Positions 50,789-59,678 are shown, numbered from the stretch's first letter. The stretch is DNA of 64,000 bases from Leptolyngbya sp. Heron Island J (GCF_000482245.1 NZ_AWNH01000059.1:1-64000), one strand, 5' to 3'. Numbers and translations are program-made. Notes: generated by a model not told the origin, from the letters alone.

Positions 50789-51919
50789 ATGGCAAACAAA
50801 ATCCTAGAAATCGATGCGCTCACCGTCAGCTTTGACGGGTTTAAAGCTCTCAACAATCTCAACTTCGCCATGAATGAAGGCGAGCTTCGGGTGATTATTG
50901 GCCCCAATGGCGCTGGAAAAACCACCTTTCTAGATGTCATCACTGGCAAAGTGCAACCTACCCAGGGCAAAGTAAAATTCAAGGGCAAAAAGCTGAGCGG
51001 TCGTGCAGAACATGACATTGCGCGGCTGGGTATTGGCCGTAAGTTTCAAACACCACGTATTTATCTCAACCTGACACCACGCGAAAACCTGGAGCTTTGT
51101 TGCAACCAGGACAAAAGCGTACTGTCCACCCTGTTGAAGCCCACCCCCAAAGCTGAACGTCGTACCGTCGGTGGCTTGCTAGAAACCATTGGCTTAGACC
51201 ACAAGTCAGACAAACCTGCCGCCTTGCTTTCCCATGGCGAGAAACAGTGGCTTGAGATTGGTATGCTGGTGGCCCAGTCACCTGATTTACTTCTGGTTGA
51301 CGAGCCGGTTGCCGGGTTGACCGATGAAGAAACCGAACGGACTGGTGAGCTACTGATTGCCCTGGCGGAAAGTCATTCTGTCATCGTGATTGAGCATGAT
51401 ATGGAGTTTGTTCGTCAGATTGCCCGTCAGGTCACAGTACTACACGAAGGGTCTGTACTGTGCGAAGGCACCATGGACGAAGTGCAAAACGATCCGCGTG
51501 TGATTGAGGTTTATCTGGGCAGTGAGACCTCAATTACCCCAGACCAGATGCTCCTCCTGCGGATTGCGGCGACTATGGCCTGGGCTGACGGCAACTTTGC
51601 GCCCATTCAACAGGATGTCATTCTCGATCGCCTCAGTCGTCAGTTTGCTCAAGATGCCAACGAGCAGGCGTCTCTTCGTCATGACCTGAAAGATTTGCTA
51701 GCCAAAAAAATTCCTTTAGAGGAGCTGGTGCCAAAGCTCACCACCCCCGCTGAGCGGGAACAAGCTCTGATGTTGAGCTATGAGGTAATTAGCTCTAATC
51801 AGGTTAATCAGGCGGAAGCTGTGGTGTATCAGAAGTTATTAAAGCTGCTAGACCTGCCACCTGAAACCGTTAGCCGTTTAGAAGCGGCGGCTTTGGAACA
51901 ACTGAAGACTTATCAATAG
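50789..51919 (+). CDS. urtD: urea ABC transporter ATPase UrtD with C-terminal TerB-like extension
   Basis: The first ~250 residues are the UrtD ATPase: Walker A GPNGAGKT, the signature LSHGEKQW, Walker B LLLVDEPVAG, the switch VIVIEHDMEF and a tail VIEVYLGSE. About 125 residues follow that other LivG-type ATPases lack. The extension begins DQMLLLRIAATMAWADGNFA and is all-helical. It resembles the TerB (tellurite-resistance B) helical domain, whose start has a similar acidic ADG pattern. The role of this extension is unknown; it may regulate the transporter. The two parts are in one frame with no break. Confidence 0.9.
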   Translation: MANKILEIDALTVSFDGFKALNNLNFAMNEGELRVIIGPNGAGKTTFLDVITGKVQPTQGKVKFKGKKLSGRAEHDIARLGIGRKFQTPRIYLNLTPRENLELCCNQDKSVLSTLLKPTPKAERRTVGGLLETIGLDHKSDKPAALLSHGEKQWLEIGMLVAQSPDLLLVDEPVAGLTDEETERTGELLIALAESHSVIVIEHDMEFVRQIARQVTVLHEGSVLCEGTMDEVQNDPRVIEVYLGSETSITPDQMLLLRIAATMAWADGNFAPIQQDVILDRLSRQFAQDANEQASLRHDLKDLLAKKIPLEELVPKLTTPAEREQALMLSYEVISSNQVNQAEAVVYQKLLKLLDLPPETVSRLEAAALEQLKTYQ

Positions 51920-51931
51920 ATGTGCTAGCCC

Positions 51932-52687
51932 ATGACAACTACAGTGCCCCAATCTATCCATCAACAATCCTCAACAACCCCCATGTTAAAAATCTCGGGG
52001 CTGAACTTTTACTATGGTGAAAGCCATATTTTGCGGGATGTGGATCTGACGGTGCCCAAGGGCCAGATGATCTGTTTAATTGGACGCAATGGGGTGGGAA
52101 AAACAACCTTGTTGAAGAATATTATTGGCTTGTTATCTCCCCGTAGTGGTGCGATCGCATACGATGGTCAACCTATCAACTCACTCACAGCCGACAATCG
52201 AGCCCGTATCGGCATTGGCTATGTTCCTCAAGGGCGAGAGATTATCCCCCGATTGACTGTCAAAGAAAATCTCATCATTGGCTTAGAAGCCTTAGGCAAA
52301 CGAGCACCCAAGGCAAAAAAAGAAATTCCTGAGCTGATCTTTGAACTCTTTCCTGTTCTCAAAACTATGCTGTCACGCATGGGGGGCGACCTAAGTGGCG
52401 GCCAACAACAACAGCTATCCATTGCCCGTGCCCTCATGGGCCAACCTCAGCTATTACTGTTAGATGAACCCACCGAAGGTATTCAACCCTCAATCATTCT
52501 AGATATTGAAAACGCAGTACGGCGCATCATTGAAACCACTGGCATTTCTGTCCTATTGGTAGAACAACATCTACATTTTGTCCGTCAGGCCGACTACTAT
52601 TACGCCATGCAAAAAGGTGGGATTGTTGCCTCTGGCTCTACAGAACAGCTCAGCAATGATGTCATTCAAGAATTTCTTGCAGTTTAG
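51932..52687 (+). CDS. urtE: urea ABC transporter ATPase UrtE
   Basis: This 251-residue LivF-type ATPase has Walker A GRNGVGKT, IGYVPQGREIIPRLTVKENL, the signature LSGGQQQQ, Walker B LLLLDEPTEG and VLLVEQHLHFVRQ. It is the second ATPase of the urea importer and closes the operon. The first 16 residues (Gln/Ser/Thr-rich) could be trimmed if translation starts at a later ATG. Confidence 0.94.
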   Translation: MTTTVPQSIHQQSSTTPMLKISGLNFYYGESHILRDVDLTVPKGQMICLIGRNGVGKTTLLKNIIGLLSPRSGAIAYDGQPINSLTADNRARIGIGYVPQGREIIPRLTVKENLIIGLEALGKRAPKAKKEIPELIFELFPVLKTMLSRMGGDLSGGQQQQLSIARALMGQPQLLLLDEPTEGIQPSIILDIENAVRRIIETTGISVLLVEQHLHFVRQADYYYAMQKGGIVASGSTEQLSNDVIQEFLAV

Positions 52688-53072
52688 GCCTATTTTATTC
52701 CAGGCACACTTGTGCTAAGTTCCAAATAGATCAAATCCTGGCGCTTGTGGGTGCATGAGCGCAATTTTGGGATGGGTGCCGCCATCAATTATTAAGTAAA
52801 TATACGGATGCAGTATTTGTATCTGATGTAATAATTGATGCTTTTATTAGAAACTTCAGTCTTAACTATCGCGTCTGATCACTCGGCCCATCAGCCAACC
52901 GTATATGGCTGCATAGCCTGATTTGACCTGGAGTCAGGGGAATTCAACATTGGTGGTGCATATACGGAAGAGGCACACAGAACCTCAGTAAGACAGCAGC
53001 GTCTGTTCATACAGGCACATTTGCTCATCTATCTAAAACTTGTCGGCACCGTACTATTGGACATCATGCATC
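52688..53072. other. gene-free stretch between urtE and the sulfotransferase gene
   Basis: No gene, terminator or recognisable regulatory site is seen in these 385 bases. Confidence 0.4.
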
Positions 53073-54005
53073 ATGATCAAAAGCTATTTGAGAGAACTCA
53101 TTCCAGTTAGCGTCAGAACTTTTATCTCAAAAGTTGAAAGTCTTCTACTCTTTGACCTGTATGCATACCATGTACTGAGAGCATCCCTCAATAAAAAACT
53201 AAAGCAGCGGCAAAAACCATCAAAGTATCTTTTTGTCATGGCCCCAGCCCGTTCTGGCTCTTCATTACTGGGACACATACTCTATAGCCACCCTGAAGTC
53301 ACAGGTTATGGAGAAAGTCATGTCAGCTATACATCAACCACCGATTTACATCGACTCATTTATAGAACAGCTGCTGTTCTCGACGATTTTGAGCCGATGG
53401 ACTACACATACATCGTTGACAAGATTGTTTGGGACTATCCCATAGCAGACGCTATACAGATTAAATTTATCTTTCTCCTGCGTGACCCGGCAGCTACCTA
53501 CACCAGCACAGTCCATTCTTTTTCAGGCCAAGAATCTCCAGCCGGAGTGGAGCAATGGATCAGCTATTATCAAAAACGCCTGGAGCGCCTTAAAACCCTG
53601 GCGATGCAGATCAACGAGCCCAATCGCTGTTTAACCCTGCGGTATGAAGATTTGCTAGGTGATACAGACCGTACCCTGGCATCATTCCAGACATTTCTAG
53701 GCACTCGGACTCCATTTTCCGACAGCTATACAGTGGCCCCACACACAGCCCGCCTCAAGTACGGCGATAACTCCAACGCCATTCGGGCCGGGAAAATTCT
53801 CCGTAAGAAGTTTCGTAAACCCATCCTCAACGAAACCATATTTACTTTGGAGAAACAAACAGCTGTATATAACTGTTATGCCAGCTGTATGACCACCCTA
53901 AGCCAGTACACTCAGCTGTCAAGCGCCATAGCTGATCATCAGTCTGAGCACGAAAGTTCGTTGTCGGCAAAGGTTAATGTAAGTTGTCGGCAAAGGTTAA
54001 TGTAA
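53073..54005 (+). CDS. sulfotransferase-family protein
   Basis: This 310-residue protein has the 5'-phosphosulfate loop YLFVMAPARSGSSLLGHILY (about residues 49-68) and a 3'-phosphate segment FLLRDPAATYTSTVHSF, as in PAPS-dependent sulfotransferases. LRYEDLLGDTDRTL is also usual for the family. It would move sulfate from PAPS to an unknown acceptor, maybe a surface glycan. I start at the ATG at 53073; the frame opens 33 bases earlier. The end is odd: a 23-bp tandem repeat (53960-54005) supplies the last 15 codons and the stop, so the original C-terminus has been replaced. Confidence 0.75.
   Translation: MIKSYLRELIPVSVRTFISKVESLLLFDLYAYHVLRASLNKKLKQRQKPSKYLFVMAPARSGSSLLGHILYSHPEVTGYGESHVSYTSTTDLHRLIYRTAAVLDDFEPMDYTYIVDKIVWDYPIADAIQIKFIFLLRDPAATYTSTVHSFSGQESPAGVEQWISYYQKRLERLKTLAMQINEPNRCLTLRYEDLLGDTDRTLASFQTFLGTRTPFSDSYTVAPHTARLKYGDNSNAIRAGKILRKKFRKPILNETIFTLEKQTAVYNCYASCMTTLSQYTQLSSAIADHQSEHESSLSAKVNVSCRQRLM
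53960..54005. repeat. two 23-bp tandem repeats, possible transposon-end remnant
   Basis: The unit GTTGTCGGCAAAGGTTAATGTAA (23 bp) occurs twice without a gap (53960-53982 and 53983-54005). The TGTCG...TTAATGT pattern resembles the transposase-binding repeats at ends of Tn7-like cyanobacterial elements. No such transposase genes are in the window. Confidence 0.55.
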
Positions 54006-54197
54006 CCTGAACACTCGGAAGTTATAGAAAAAACATTGATATACTTCCAGAAATTCACTTTGATGGCCGAAAAAGCCGGTGCAACGCTTTGCAGCTTCAG
54101 TTCTAGATTGCTTTAGCTGACAACCTAATTGCACATCTGGACCTCAATGTGATTTCACCTAAACACAGGACCCTTTTCGTTAAGGAATAATATCCCC

Positions 54198-54620
54198 ATG
54201 GTTAGTAATCAGGCTCGCTCTCGAGCAGTGAACTCTGCCGGTAGCTTTATGAACGACTTTCGTGAATTTTTACTACGCGGCAATGTCGTTGACCTGGCAG
54301 TAGCTGTTGTGATTGGTGGCGCTTTTGGCGCTGTCATTACTTCATTCATTGAAGACATTATTACTCCCCTACTACTGAGCCCCGCTCTCAAGGCTGCCAA
54401 CGTTGAAGACATTGCCGCTCTCTCTGCCAATGGCATCAAGTACGGTGTCTTTTTGTCCAATGTCATCAATTTTGTGGTGATTGCCTTCATCCTATTTATG
54501 GTGATTCGTACATTTGAGCGTCTCAAGCGTACCGAAGAAGTGGATGCAGGACCGTCCACCGATGAAAAGCTCAACGATACTTTGGGCCGTTTAACGGGTT
54601 TTCTTGAACAGCGGATGTAA
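54198..54620 (+). CDS. mscL: large-conductance mechanosensitive channel MscL
   Basis: This 140-residue protein matches MscL throughout: NDFREFLLRGNVVDLAVAVV, GAFGAVITSFIEDIITPLLL, then GVFLSNVINFVVIAFILFMV, and a cytoplasmic helix at the end. It forms a pentameric channel that opens at high membrane tension. The N-terminus has about 15 extra residues compared with short MscL proteins. A terminator (54668-54704) follows. A second tension channel (MscS type) is encoded at 28877-30493. Confidence 0.95.
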   Translation: MVSNQARSRAVNSAGSFMNDFREFLLRGNVVDLAVAVVIGGAFGAVITSFIEDIITPLLLSPALKAANVEDIAALSANGIKYGVFLSNVINFVVIAFILFMVIRTFERLKRTEEVDAGPSTDEKLNDTLGRLTGFLEQRM

Positions 54621-54667
54621 ACCTGTACTACCTGCGTTAACACCGCTAAACCCATAATCTAGATAAT

Positions 54668-54704
54668 GGGTCGGGAAATGTTGTGTTCCTGACCCTTTGT
54701 TTTT
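54668..54704 (+). terminator. rho-independent terminator after mscL
   Basis: GGGTCGGGAA (54668-54677) pairs with TTCCTGACCC (54686-54695, one G-T), followed by TTTGTTTTT. Confidence 0.8.
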
Positions 54705-54736
54705 GTAGGATGTTGGTGTTGTAAGCCTTTCCAACT

Positions 54737-55591
54737 GTGACCATACCCACTGCAACACTTTTAATTTCTTGTCCTGACCAGCAAGGACTGGTCGCTAAAA
54801 TTGCGAATTTTATCTACGCCAACGGCGGCAATATTGTCCATGCTGACCAGCACCGAGATGAACCATCAGAGCTATTTTTATCCCGCATTGAATGGCAGCT
54901 AGATGGCTTTAATCTGCGGCGAGAGCTGATTGGACCGGCCTTTGACTCCATTGCCACACCGCTAGGAGCTACGTGGGAGCTACACTTTTCGGATGTGATT
55001 CCTCGCGCAGCCATTTGGGTGAGCAAACAAAATCACTGTTTGCTAGATTTGCTGTGGCGACACCAAGCAGGTGAGCTAGCTGCAGAGATCCCCTTGATCA
55101 TTAGCAATCACGAACTACTCCGGCCCATTGCGCAACAGTTTAATATTGCCTTTCACCACATTCCTATCACCAAAGCAACGAAAACTGAGCAAGAAGCCAA
55201 GCAGCTTGCCCTGTTACAAGAACACTCCATTGATTTAGTGGTGCTCGCTAAATATATGCAAATTCTCAGCCCTGACTTTATCAAACAGTTTCCCAGGGTA
55301 ATCAACATTCACCATTCATTTTTGCCAGCGTTTGTGGGAGCCAATCCCTATCATCGTGCCTACGAGCGTGGTGTGAAAATTATTGGGGCTACCGGACACT
55401 ACGTAACGTCAGACTTAGATGCCGGTCCAATTATTGAGCAGGATGTAGTCCATGTGAGCCATCGCGATCAGGTCAGTGATTTAATTCGTAAGGGCAAGGA
55501 TTTAGAGCGGGTGGTGCTGGCACGAGCCGTACGCCTGCACCTGCAAAATCGTGTTCTAGTCTATGGCAATCGTACTGTGGTCTTCGCCTAG
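54737..55591 (+). CDS. purU: formyltetrahydrofolate deformylase PurU
   Basis: This 284-residue enzyme has an N-terminal ACT domain (LLISCPDQQGLVAKIANFIY, then GGNIVHADQHRD). A formyl-hydrolase domain follows with the active-site segments VVLAKYMQILSPDFI, INIHHSFLPAFVGANPYH and IGATGHYVTSDLDAGPIIEQ. It splits 10-formyl-THF into THF and formate and so balances one-carbon pools. The start is GTG at 54737. The neighbour on the other side is a purine-degradation gene on the minus strand. Confidence 0.95.
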   Translation: MTIPTATLLISCPDQQGLVAKIANFIYANGGNIVHADQHRDEPSELFLSRIEWQLDGFNLRRELIGPAFDSIATPLGATWELHFSDVIPRAAIWVSKQNHCLLDLLWRHQAGELAAEIPLIISNHELLRPIAQQFNIAFHHIPITKATKTEQEAKQLALLQEHSIDLVVLAKYMQILSPDFIKQFPRVINIHHSFLPAFVGANPYHRAYERGVKIIGATGHYVTSDLDAGPIIEQDVVHVSHRDQVSDLIRKGKDLERVVLARAVRLHLQNRVLVYGNRTVVFA

Positions 55592-55623
55592 GGGTTAGAT
55601 CATAAATACCCTACAGCCTGGGT

Positions 55624-56130
55624 CTATGGGACTGCCAATAAATCATTGAGACGAAAGCGAGCAATTTTAGTAATTTCCAGCAGGGCCTGTTGTTGTTCTT
55701 GGATCTGGGTATTGTCTAAACGTTGATTAAATGCAGCCAATATTATCTCTTTTGTCTGTCCTTTGACAGCCATAATAAAGGGAAAGCCAAACTTGTTTTG
55801 GTAGGCAGTGTTTAGCATTTGAAACTGCTCATATTCCTTTGGACTCAGACAATTTAGGCCGACATCAGTTTGTTCTTGCACCGAGGCAGGAGCCATTTGC
55901 ACTCGGCTTCCTAGGTCAGGATGGGCTCTAATTAGGTCTAGTTGAGCCTCTTTAGACATCTGCGCAACCAGAGTTGTCATAATTTGATACAGATGAGCTG
56001 AGTCCAAAAATGGTCGCTGATGCCAAGTCTGTTCCGCAATACTGGGGGTGTCTTCAAATACTGCGCCAAACGCTGTAACAAACTCTGAGCAAGTCATTTG
56101 GTTGATTTCAGCGATGGTGTGATGTCCCAT
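55624..56130 (-). CDS. uraD: OHCU decarboxylase (ureidoimidazoline decarboxylase)
   Basis: This 168-residue all-helical protein has AEINQMTCSEFVTAFGAVFE, the active-site region MTTLVAQMSKEAQLDLIRAHPDLG-like residues around 50-75 with the catalytic His in RAHPDLG, and FGFPFIMAVKGQTKEIILAA. It converts OHCU, a urate breakdown product, to S-allantoin. The gene lies by itself on the minus strand between purU and an unknown gene. Together with the AtzE-type genes and the urea importer it suggests use of purines as nitrogen source. Confidence 0.92.
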   Translation of the reverse strand: MGHHTIAEINQMTCSEFVTAFGAVFEDTPSIAEQTWHQRPFLDSAHLYQIMTTLVAQMSKEAQLDLIRAHPDLGSRVQMAPASVQEQTDVGLNCLSPKEYEQFQMLNTAYQNKFGFPFIMAVKGQTKEIILAAFNQRLDNTQIQEQQQALLEITKIARFRLNDLLAVP

Positions 56131-56313
56131 AGTTAACTACCAGTTGTATCAAGACCATAGGTCACAAGATTGAGCTTTAGCCCTATGGTATAGTTTACGC
56201 GCAGCATGCATCATATCCAGAGTTATCGTCAGGGGGTGTTATCCCCCGACTTTGGACTTGGTCAGATTAATCAAGGACAACCATTGCCAACGTATCGATC
56301 CGGGAGATTTCCG

Positions 56314-56637
56314 ATGCAGAAGGAACAGCTTTTGACCCAGACAATGGCGTTTCTCTTATGTACAACCCCCGAAACCACACTGGGTAAGCTATTAGGGCTA
56401 TGTCTGGCAGCGAAGGTGGATGCCAAAAATTCAGAGAAAAGCCCGCTACAGTTTGCTGAAGAATTGTTGCAAAATCCCGAAACAATCTCTACTTGGATTA
56501 CAGATGTGGTCGATAGCGATGATCAATACAGCATCGAAGAAATGGTGGCGCTTTCAGAGATGAACCTTAAGAATCCCGAAAATTTTATGAAGGACTTGTT
56601 GGACGAAATGACAGCGCTAGACACCCAGGGGCTGTAA
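56314..56637 (+). CDS. hypothetical helical protein
   Basis: This 107-residue protein (longer if an upstream ATG at 56206 is used) is helical throughout: QLLTQTMAFLLCTTPETTLG, KLLGLCLAAKVDAKNSEK, and an acidic C-terminal half. I recognise no family. I choose the ATG at 56314 because GGGAG stands eight bases before it, and the upstream extension (HHIQSYRQGVLSPDFG) is not helical like the rest. It may precede the AtzG/AtzE pair in one transcript, as it is on the same strand 162 bp upstream. Confidence 0.45.
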   Translation: MQKEQLLTQTMAFLLCTTPETTLGKLLGLCLAAKVDAKNSEKSPLQFAEELLQNPETISTWITDVVDSDDQYSIEEMVALSEMNLKNPENFMKDLLDEMTALDTQGL

Positions 56638-56799
56638 ATAGGGTCATTTAATCCTTGATTCAGTAGGCCGTCCCAATGAGTCCTCAGCTATTGAGGCCCC
56701 TTCAATGGCAGAAAACTTACGGTTTTTCAATTAGGCAAACTGGGGTTTCCCCAATGCTCAGGGAGACTAAACTCAACATCCTCCAACTTCGAATGCAAA

Positions 56800-57003
56800 A
56801 TGTCACAGGTCAATCCACCGATTTCTTCACCTGACATCAGCGCCTACGTGCAACATACAGCCTTGCTGTTGGGACTATCCATTCCACCGGAGCAAATGGC
56901 GAGCGTTGTTGAAAACTTTAAGCAAGTTCAAGCGATCGCACAACCCGTACTAGAGTTTCCCCTACCCGATGATCTTGAAGCTGCACCGAGGTTTGAGCCG
57001 TGA
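56800..57003 (+). CDS. AtzG-like (DUF4089) subunit
   Basis: This 67-residue protein has ISAYVQHTALLLGLSIPPEQ, then MASVVENFKQVQAIAQPVLE, ending LEAAPRFEP. This is the DUF4089/AtzG pattern, a small partner of AtzE-type amidases (also known as HpxX next to HpxY). It would bind the amidase and stabilise it. The stop overlaps the start of the amidase gene (TGATG), so the two are translationally coupled. Confidence 0.85.
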   Translation: MSQVNPPISSPDISAYVQHTALLLGLSIPPEQMASVVENFKQVQAIAQPVLEFPLPDDLEAAPRFEP

Positions 57004-58391
57004 TGCAAGCAAGGGAAATTGCCCATCAGGTCAATCATAGGGAAACCACAGCCCATGCAGTTGTGACAGAGACCCTAGAACAGATTGCAAAACAGGATCA
57101 ACAACTTAATTGTTTTACCGATATTTTGGCAGAATCGGCCCTAGCAGCCGCCGCGACAATCGATCAAAAGCTGGCTAACGGAGCCTCGATTGGTCCATTG
57201 GCTGGGGTACCCTTTGCTGTTAAAAATCTCTTTGATATTGCTGGCACGGTCACCCTGGCAGGTTCGAAGATTAATCGAGACCATGCCCCAGCCCCAGCAG
57301 ATGCAACTGCTGTTGCCCGGTTAAAGGCGGCTGGAGCCATTTTGGTCGGGGCACTCAATATGGATGAGTATGCCTACGGGTTTGTTACGGTCAATCATCA
57401 CTACGGGATCACGCCCAACCCCCACGACCCAACTCGTATTTCAGGGGGCTCTTCCGGCGGGTCAGCAGCGGCGGTGGCAGCGGGTCTGGTGCCGCTCACC
57501 CTAGGCTCTGACACCAATGGTTCTATTCGGGTACCGGCATCACTTTGTGGGGTGTATGGATTTAAGCCCACCTATGGGCGACTCTCACGAGCCGGAGCTT
57601 ACTTGTTTTCGAGTAGTTTGGATCATATTGGCCCGTTTGCCAGGTCGGTTCAAGATGTTGCGATCGCATTTAATGCCCTGCAAGGATACGATCCCCGCGA
57701 TCCCATCTGCACGAATCAACCGGAGGCCAAAGTCGATTTATCAGGGGATATCACCAATCTACGCCTCGCCATCGCCGGCGATCATTTTGCCCGAGGCATG
57801 ACATCCACCGTAGCCCAGGCATTGGACATTGTTGGCAAAACCCTCAACGCTACCCACAGAGTGACGCTTCCAGAATCGGCCCGAGCCCGAGCCGCCGCAT
57901 ATATCATTACTGCCAGTGAAGGCAGTCAGCTCCATCTATCCCGACTGCAAACTCGCTTGCAAGACTTTGATCCCGCCACCCGCGACCGATTTGTAGCGGG
58001 CGCTTTAATCCCCAGTAACTGGTACCATCAGGCCCAGCGTTTTCGGCGCTGGTATAGCGAGCAGGTGAGCCAGGTATTTAAAACTGTGGACTTAATTTTA
58101 GCGCCCACCACTCCCTGCCCTGCACCACTGATTGACCAGACAACCATGGACTTAGATGGCGAGTCAGTACTGGTCAGACCCCATCTTGGCTTCTATACCC
58201 AGCCGCTCTCATTTATTGGCCTGCCAGTGCTGTCGGTGCCGGTACAGCTGCCAGGAGAATTACCAGTTGGCATCCAGCTGATTGCCCGACCATATGATGA
58301 AACCACCATTTTTCAGGTAGCCGCCGCCTTAGAACAAGCGGGAGTACTCTCTGCTCGCACCAGCGAGAGAGCCGCCGCCCATAGCGCATAG
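57003..58391 (+). CDS. AtzE-family amidohydrolase (amidase signature)
   Basis: This 462-residue amidase-signature enzyme has the Ser-cisSer-Lys triad: the Lys in GVPFAVKNLFDIAG (about residues 70-83), the Ser pair in RISGGSSGGSAAAV, and TLGSDTNGSIRVPASLCGVY. The adjacent AtzG-like gene assigns it to the AtzE type. AtzE hydrolyses 1-carboxybiuret; the related HpxY is tied to oxalurate hydrolysis in purine breakdown. With OHCU decarboxylase nearby, the purine/ureide role is more likely here, but that is inferred. A GTG one codon earlier is an alternative start. Confidence 0.88.
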   Translation: MQAREIAHQVNHRETTAHAVVTETLEQIAKQDQQLNCFTDILAESALAAAATIDQKLANGASIGPLAGVPFAVKNLFDIAGTVTLAGSKINRDHAPAPADATAVARLKAAGAILVGALNMDEYAYGFVTVNHHYGITPNPHDPTRISGGSSGGSAAAVAAGLVPLTLGSDTNGSIRVPASLCGVYGFKPTYGRLSRAGAYLFSSSLDHIGPFARSVQDVAIAFNALQGYDPRDPICTNQPEAKVDLSGDITNLRLAIAGDHFARGMTSTVAQALDIVGKTLNATHRVTLPESARARAAAYIITASEGSQLHLSRLQTRLQDFDPATRDRFVAGALIPSNWYHQAQRFRRWYSEQVSQVFKTVDLILAPTTPCPAPLIDQTTMDLDGESVLVRPHLGFYTQPLSFIGLPVLSVPVQLPGELPVGIQLIARPYDETTIFQVAAALEQAGVLSARTSERAAAHSA

Positions 58392-58713
58392 CTGACGTGA
58401 GCTAATGGCGGAAATTGTCAGTAAATTTACAGAAAAGTGAATGGTTATGGGTTGTTAAGACCCTAGGCAATTCCCGAAAGCCTGTGTCAAGATCGAGATG
58501 TGACACTGCAGTAGTGACACACACATTAAACGTTAATCAAAACAGTTAGGCAATTAAAGCTTGTCATATCCATAGATAGGGTTCTGCTGTAGAAGAAACG
58601 ACAGGTTTTTAAATTGGACCTAATTGGGACTATGAAACGCTTCAAGCTTGATACGGTTTGTGTTCCATGTTCTCCGACAGCTGAATTGTTTAGAGCCATT
58701 GAGGAGATTACCG
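58392..58713. other. spacer before the pentapeptide-repeat gene
   Basis: No gene is seen in these 322 bases. A GTAAATTTAC palindrome lies near 58421-58430. No terminator was found after the amidase gene. Confidence 0.35.
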
Positions 58714-59178
58714 ATGTTGCTACGCAGCACGCTACTTGCTTTAATTGTGCCCATTCTTGTGGTCCTCCCAGGGCAGGCCGCATCTGAAGAGGATCTCCAA
58801 CGGTTAGAACTCACGGGCATCTGTGCTTTTTGCGATCTCTCAGGAGCCGATTTACAGTCGTCCCACCTGATTGGGGCCGATTTGCGAGGCGCTAATTTAC
58901 AAGGGGCTAACCTGGCGGGCAGCAACCTTGAAGGAGCCGATCTGACTCATGCCAATTTGACGGGGGCCAATTTAAGCAATGCATTTTTGACCAATGCAGT
59001 CTTTGAATCGGCGGTCCTAGATAACGCAGACTTATCCGGTTCAGCCCTCTACTTTACGGATGTTACCAACGCTTCGCTAGACAACATCAATATTGCTGAG
59101 GCTCAGGTGGTGGGGACCCCCATCAGCATTGGTGGCCCCTACGAAGATTACGAAGATTACGAAGAGACAACGCCCTAA
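58714..59178 (+). CDS. secreted pentapeptide-repeat protein
   Basis: This 154-residue protein has a signal peptide (LLRSTLLALIVPILVVLPGQ, then AAS). A short Cys-bearing segment (LTGICAFCDLSGADL) follows, then a run of A-D/N-L-x-x pentapeptides (GADLRGANLQGANLAGSNL and onward). These fold into a right-handed quadrilateral beta-helix. The mature protein would be in the periplasm or thylakoid lumen. I start at the ATG at 58714, which has GAGGAG before it. The tail is an acidic EDYEDYEE repeat, and the end overlaps the convergent fur gene by four bases. Confidence 0.85.
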   Translation: MLLRSTLLALIVPILVVLPGQAASEEDLQRLELTGICAFCDLSGADLQSSHLIGADLRGANLQGANLAGSNLEGADLTHANLTGANLSNAFLTNAVFESAVLDNADLSGSALYFTDVTNASLDNINIAEAQVVGTPISIGGPYEDYEDYEETTP

Positions 59179-59630
59179 ACCGGCATAATCGAACGCTGAC
59201 AGGATGGGCATACCGCATGGATTAACAGCTGACAGTCCAGCAGATGATAGCCTGACTTATCCGCCATCTTAGCCCCAGCTTTCAGCACTGAGTCGTTTTT
59301 AAACTCAATAGTTTTATTGCACCGCACACAGATCAAATGGTGATGGTGATGGGGTGATGGCTGGTTAATCTCGTAGCGTTTTTGCCCTTCAGCTAGCTCC
59401 AGCTCGCGCAAAATTCCCATGCGAGACATGAGCTTCAGATTGCGATAAATCGTTGAGAGACTAATCGGCTCTCCTTCTTCTTTGAGTAGCTCGCACAGCT
59501 CTTCAGCGCTGAGATGCTGACCTTTCTCGATATTCTGAAACGTATTTAATATAATTTCCCGCTGGGGAGTCATGCGCCATCCGCGTTCATGGAGTTCGGC
59601 CTTCATTGCTGCGGGAGTGTATGAGACCAT
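59175..59630 (-). CDS. fur: ferric uptake regulator (Fur family)
   Basis: This 151-residue regulator has the winged-helix N-terminal part RGWRMTPQREIILNTFQNIE, then EELCELLKEEGEPISLSTIY. The metal-binding C-terminal part has SPHHHHHLICVRCNKTIEF and a final CPSCQ. The two Cys pairs would hold structural zinc. It represses iron-uptake genes when iron is ample. I start at the ATG at 59630, preceded by AGAGGA; the upstream open frame (to 59804) adds no family sequence. A near-consensus Fur box 36 bp upstream suggests autoregulation, and futA lies divergently on the far side. Confidence 0.92.
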   Translation of the reverse strand: MVSYTPAAMKAELHERGWRMTPQREIILNTFQNIEKGQHLSAEELCELLKEEGEPISLSTIYRNLKLMSRMGILRELELAEGQKRYEINQPSPHHHHHLICVRCNKTIEFKNDSVLKAGAKMADKSGYHLLDCQLLIHAVCPSCQRSIMPV

Positions 59631-59665
59631 GGCCGTTCCTCTGTTGAGTGTCATTAGCAAAAGCC

Positions 59666-59678
59666 TAATGAGAATCAT
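59666..59678. promoter_or_regulatory. Fur box upstream of fur
   Basis: TAATGAGAATCAT matches 12 of 13 central positions of the Fur box (TAATGATAATCAT). A second, weaker match (GATTATTGCAAATGATATC, 59711-59729) lies close by. Both are in the fur-futA intergenic region. Confidence 0.7.
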
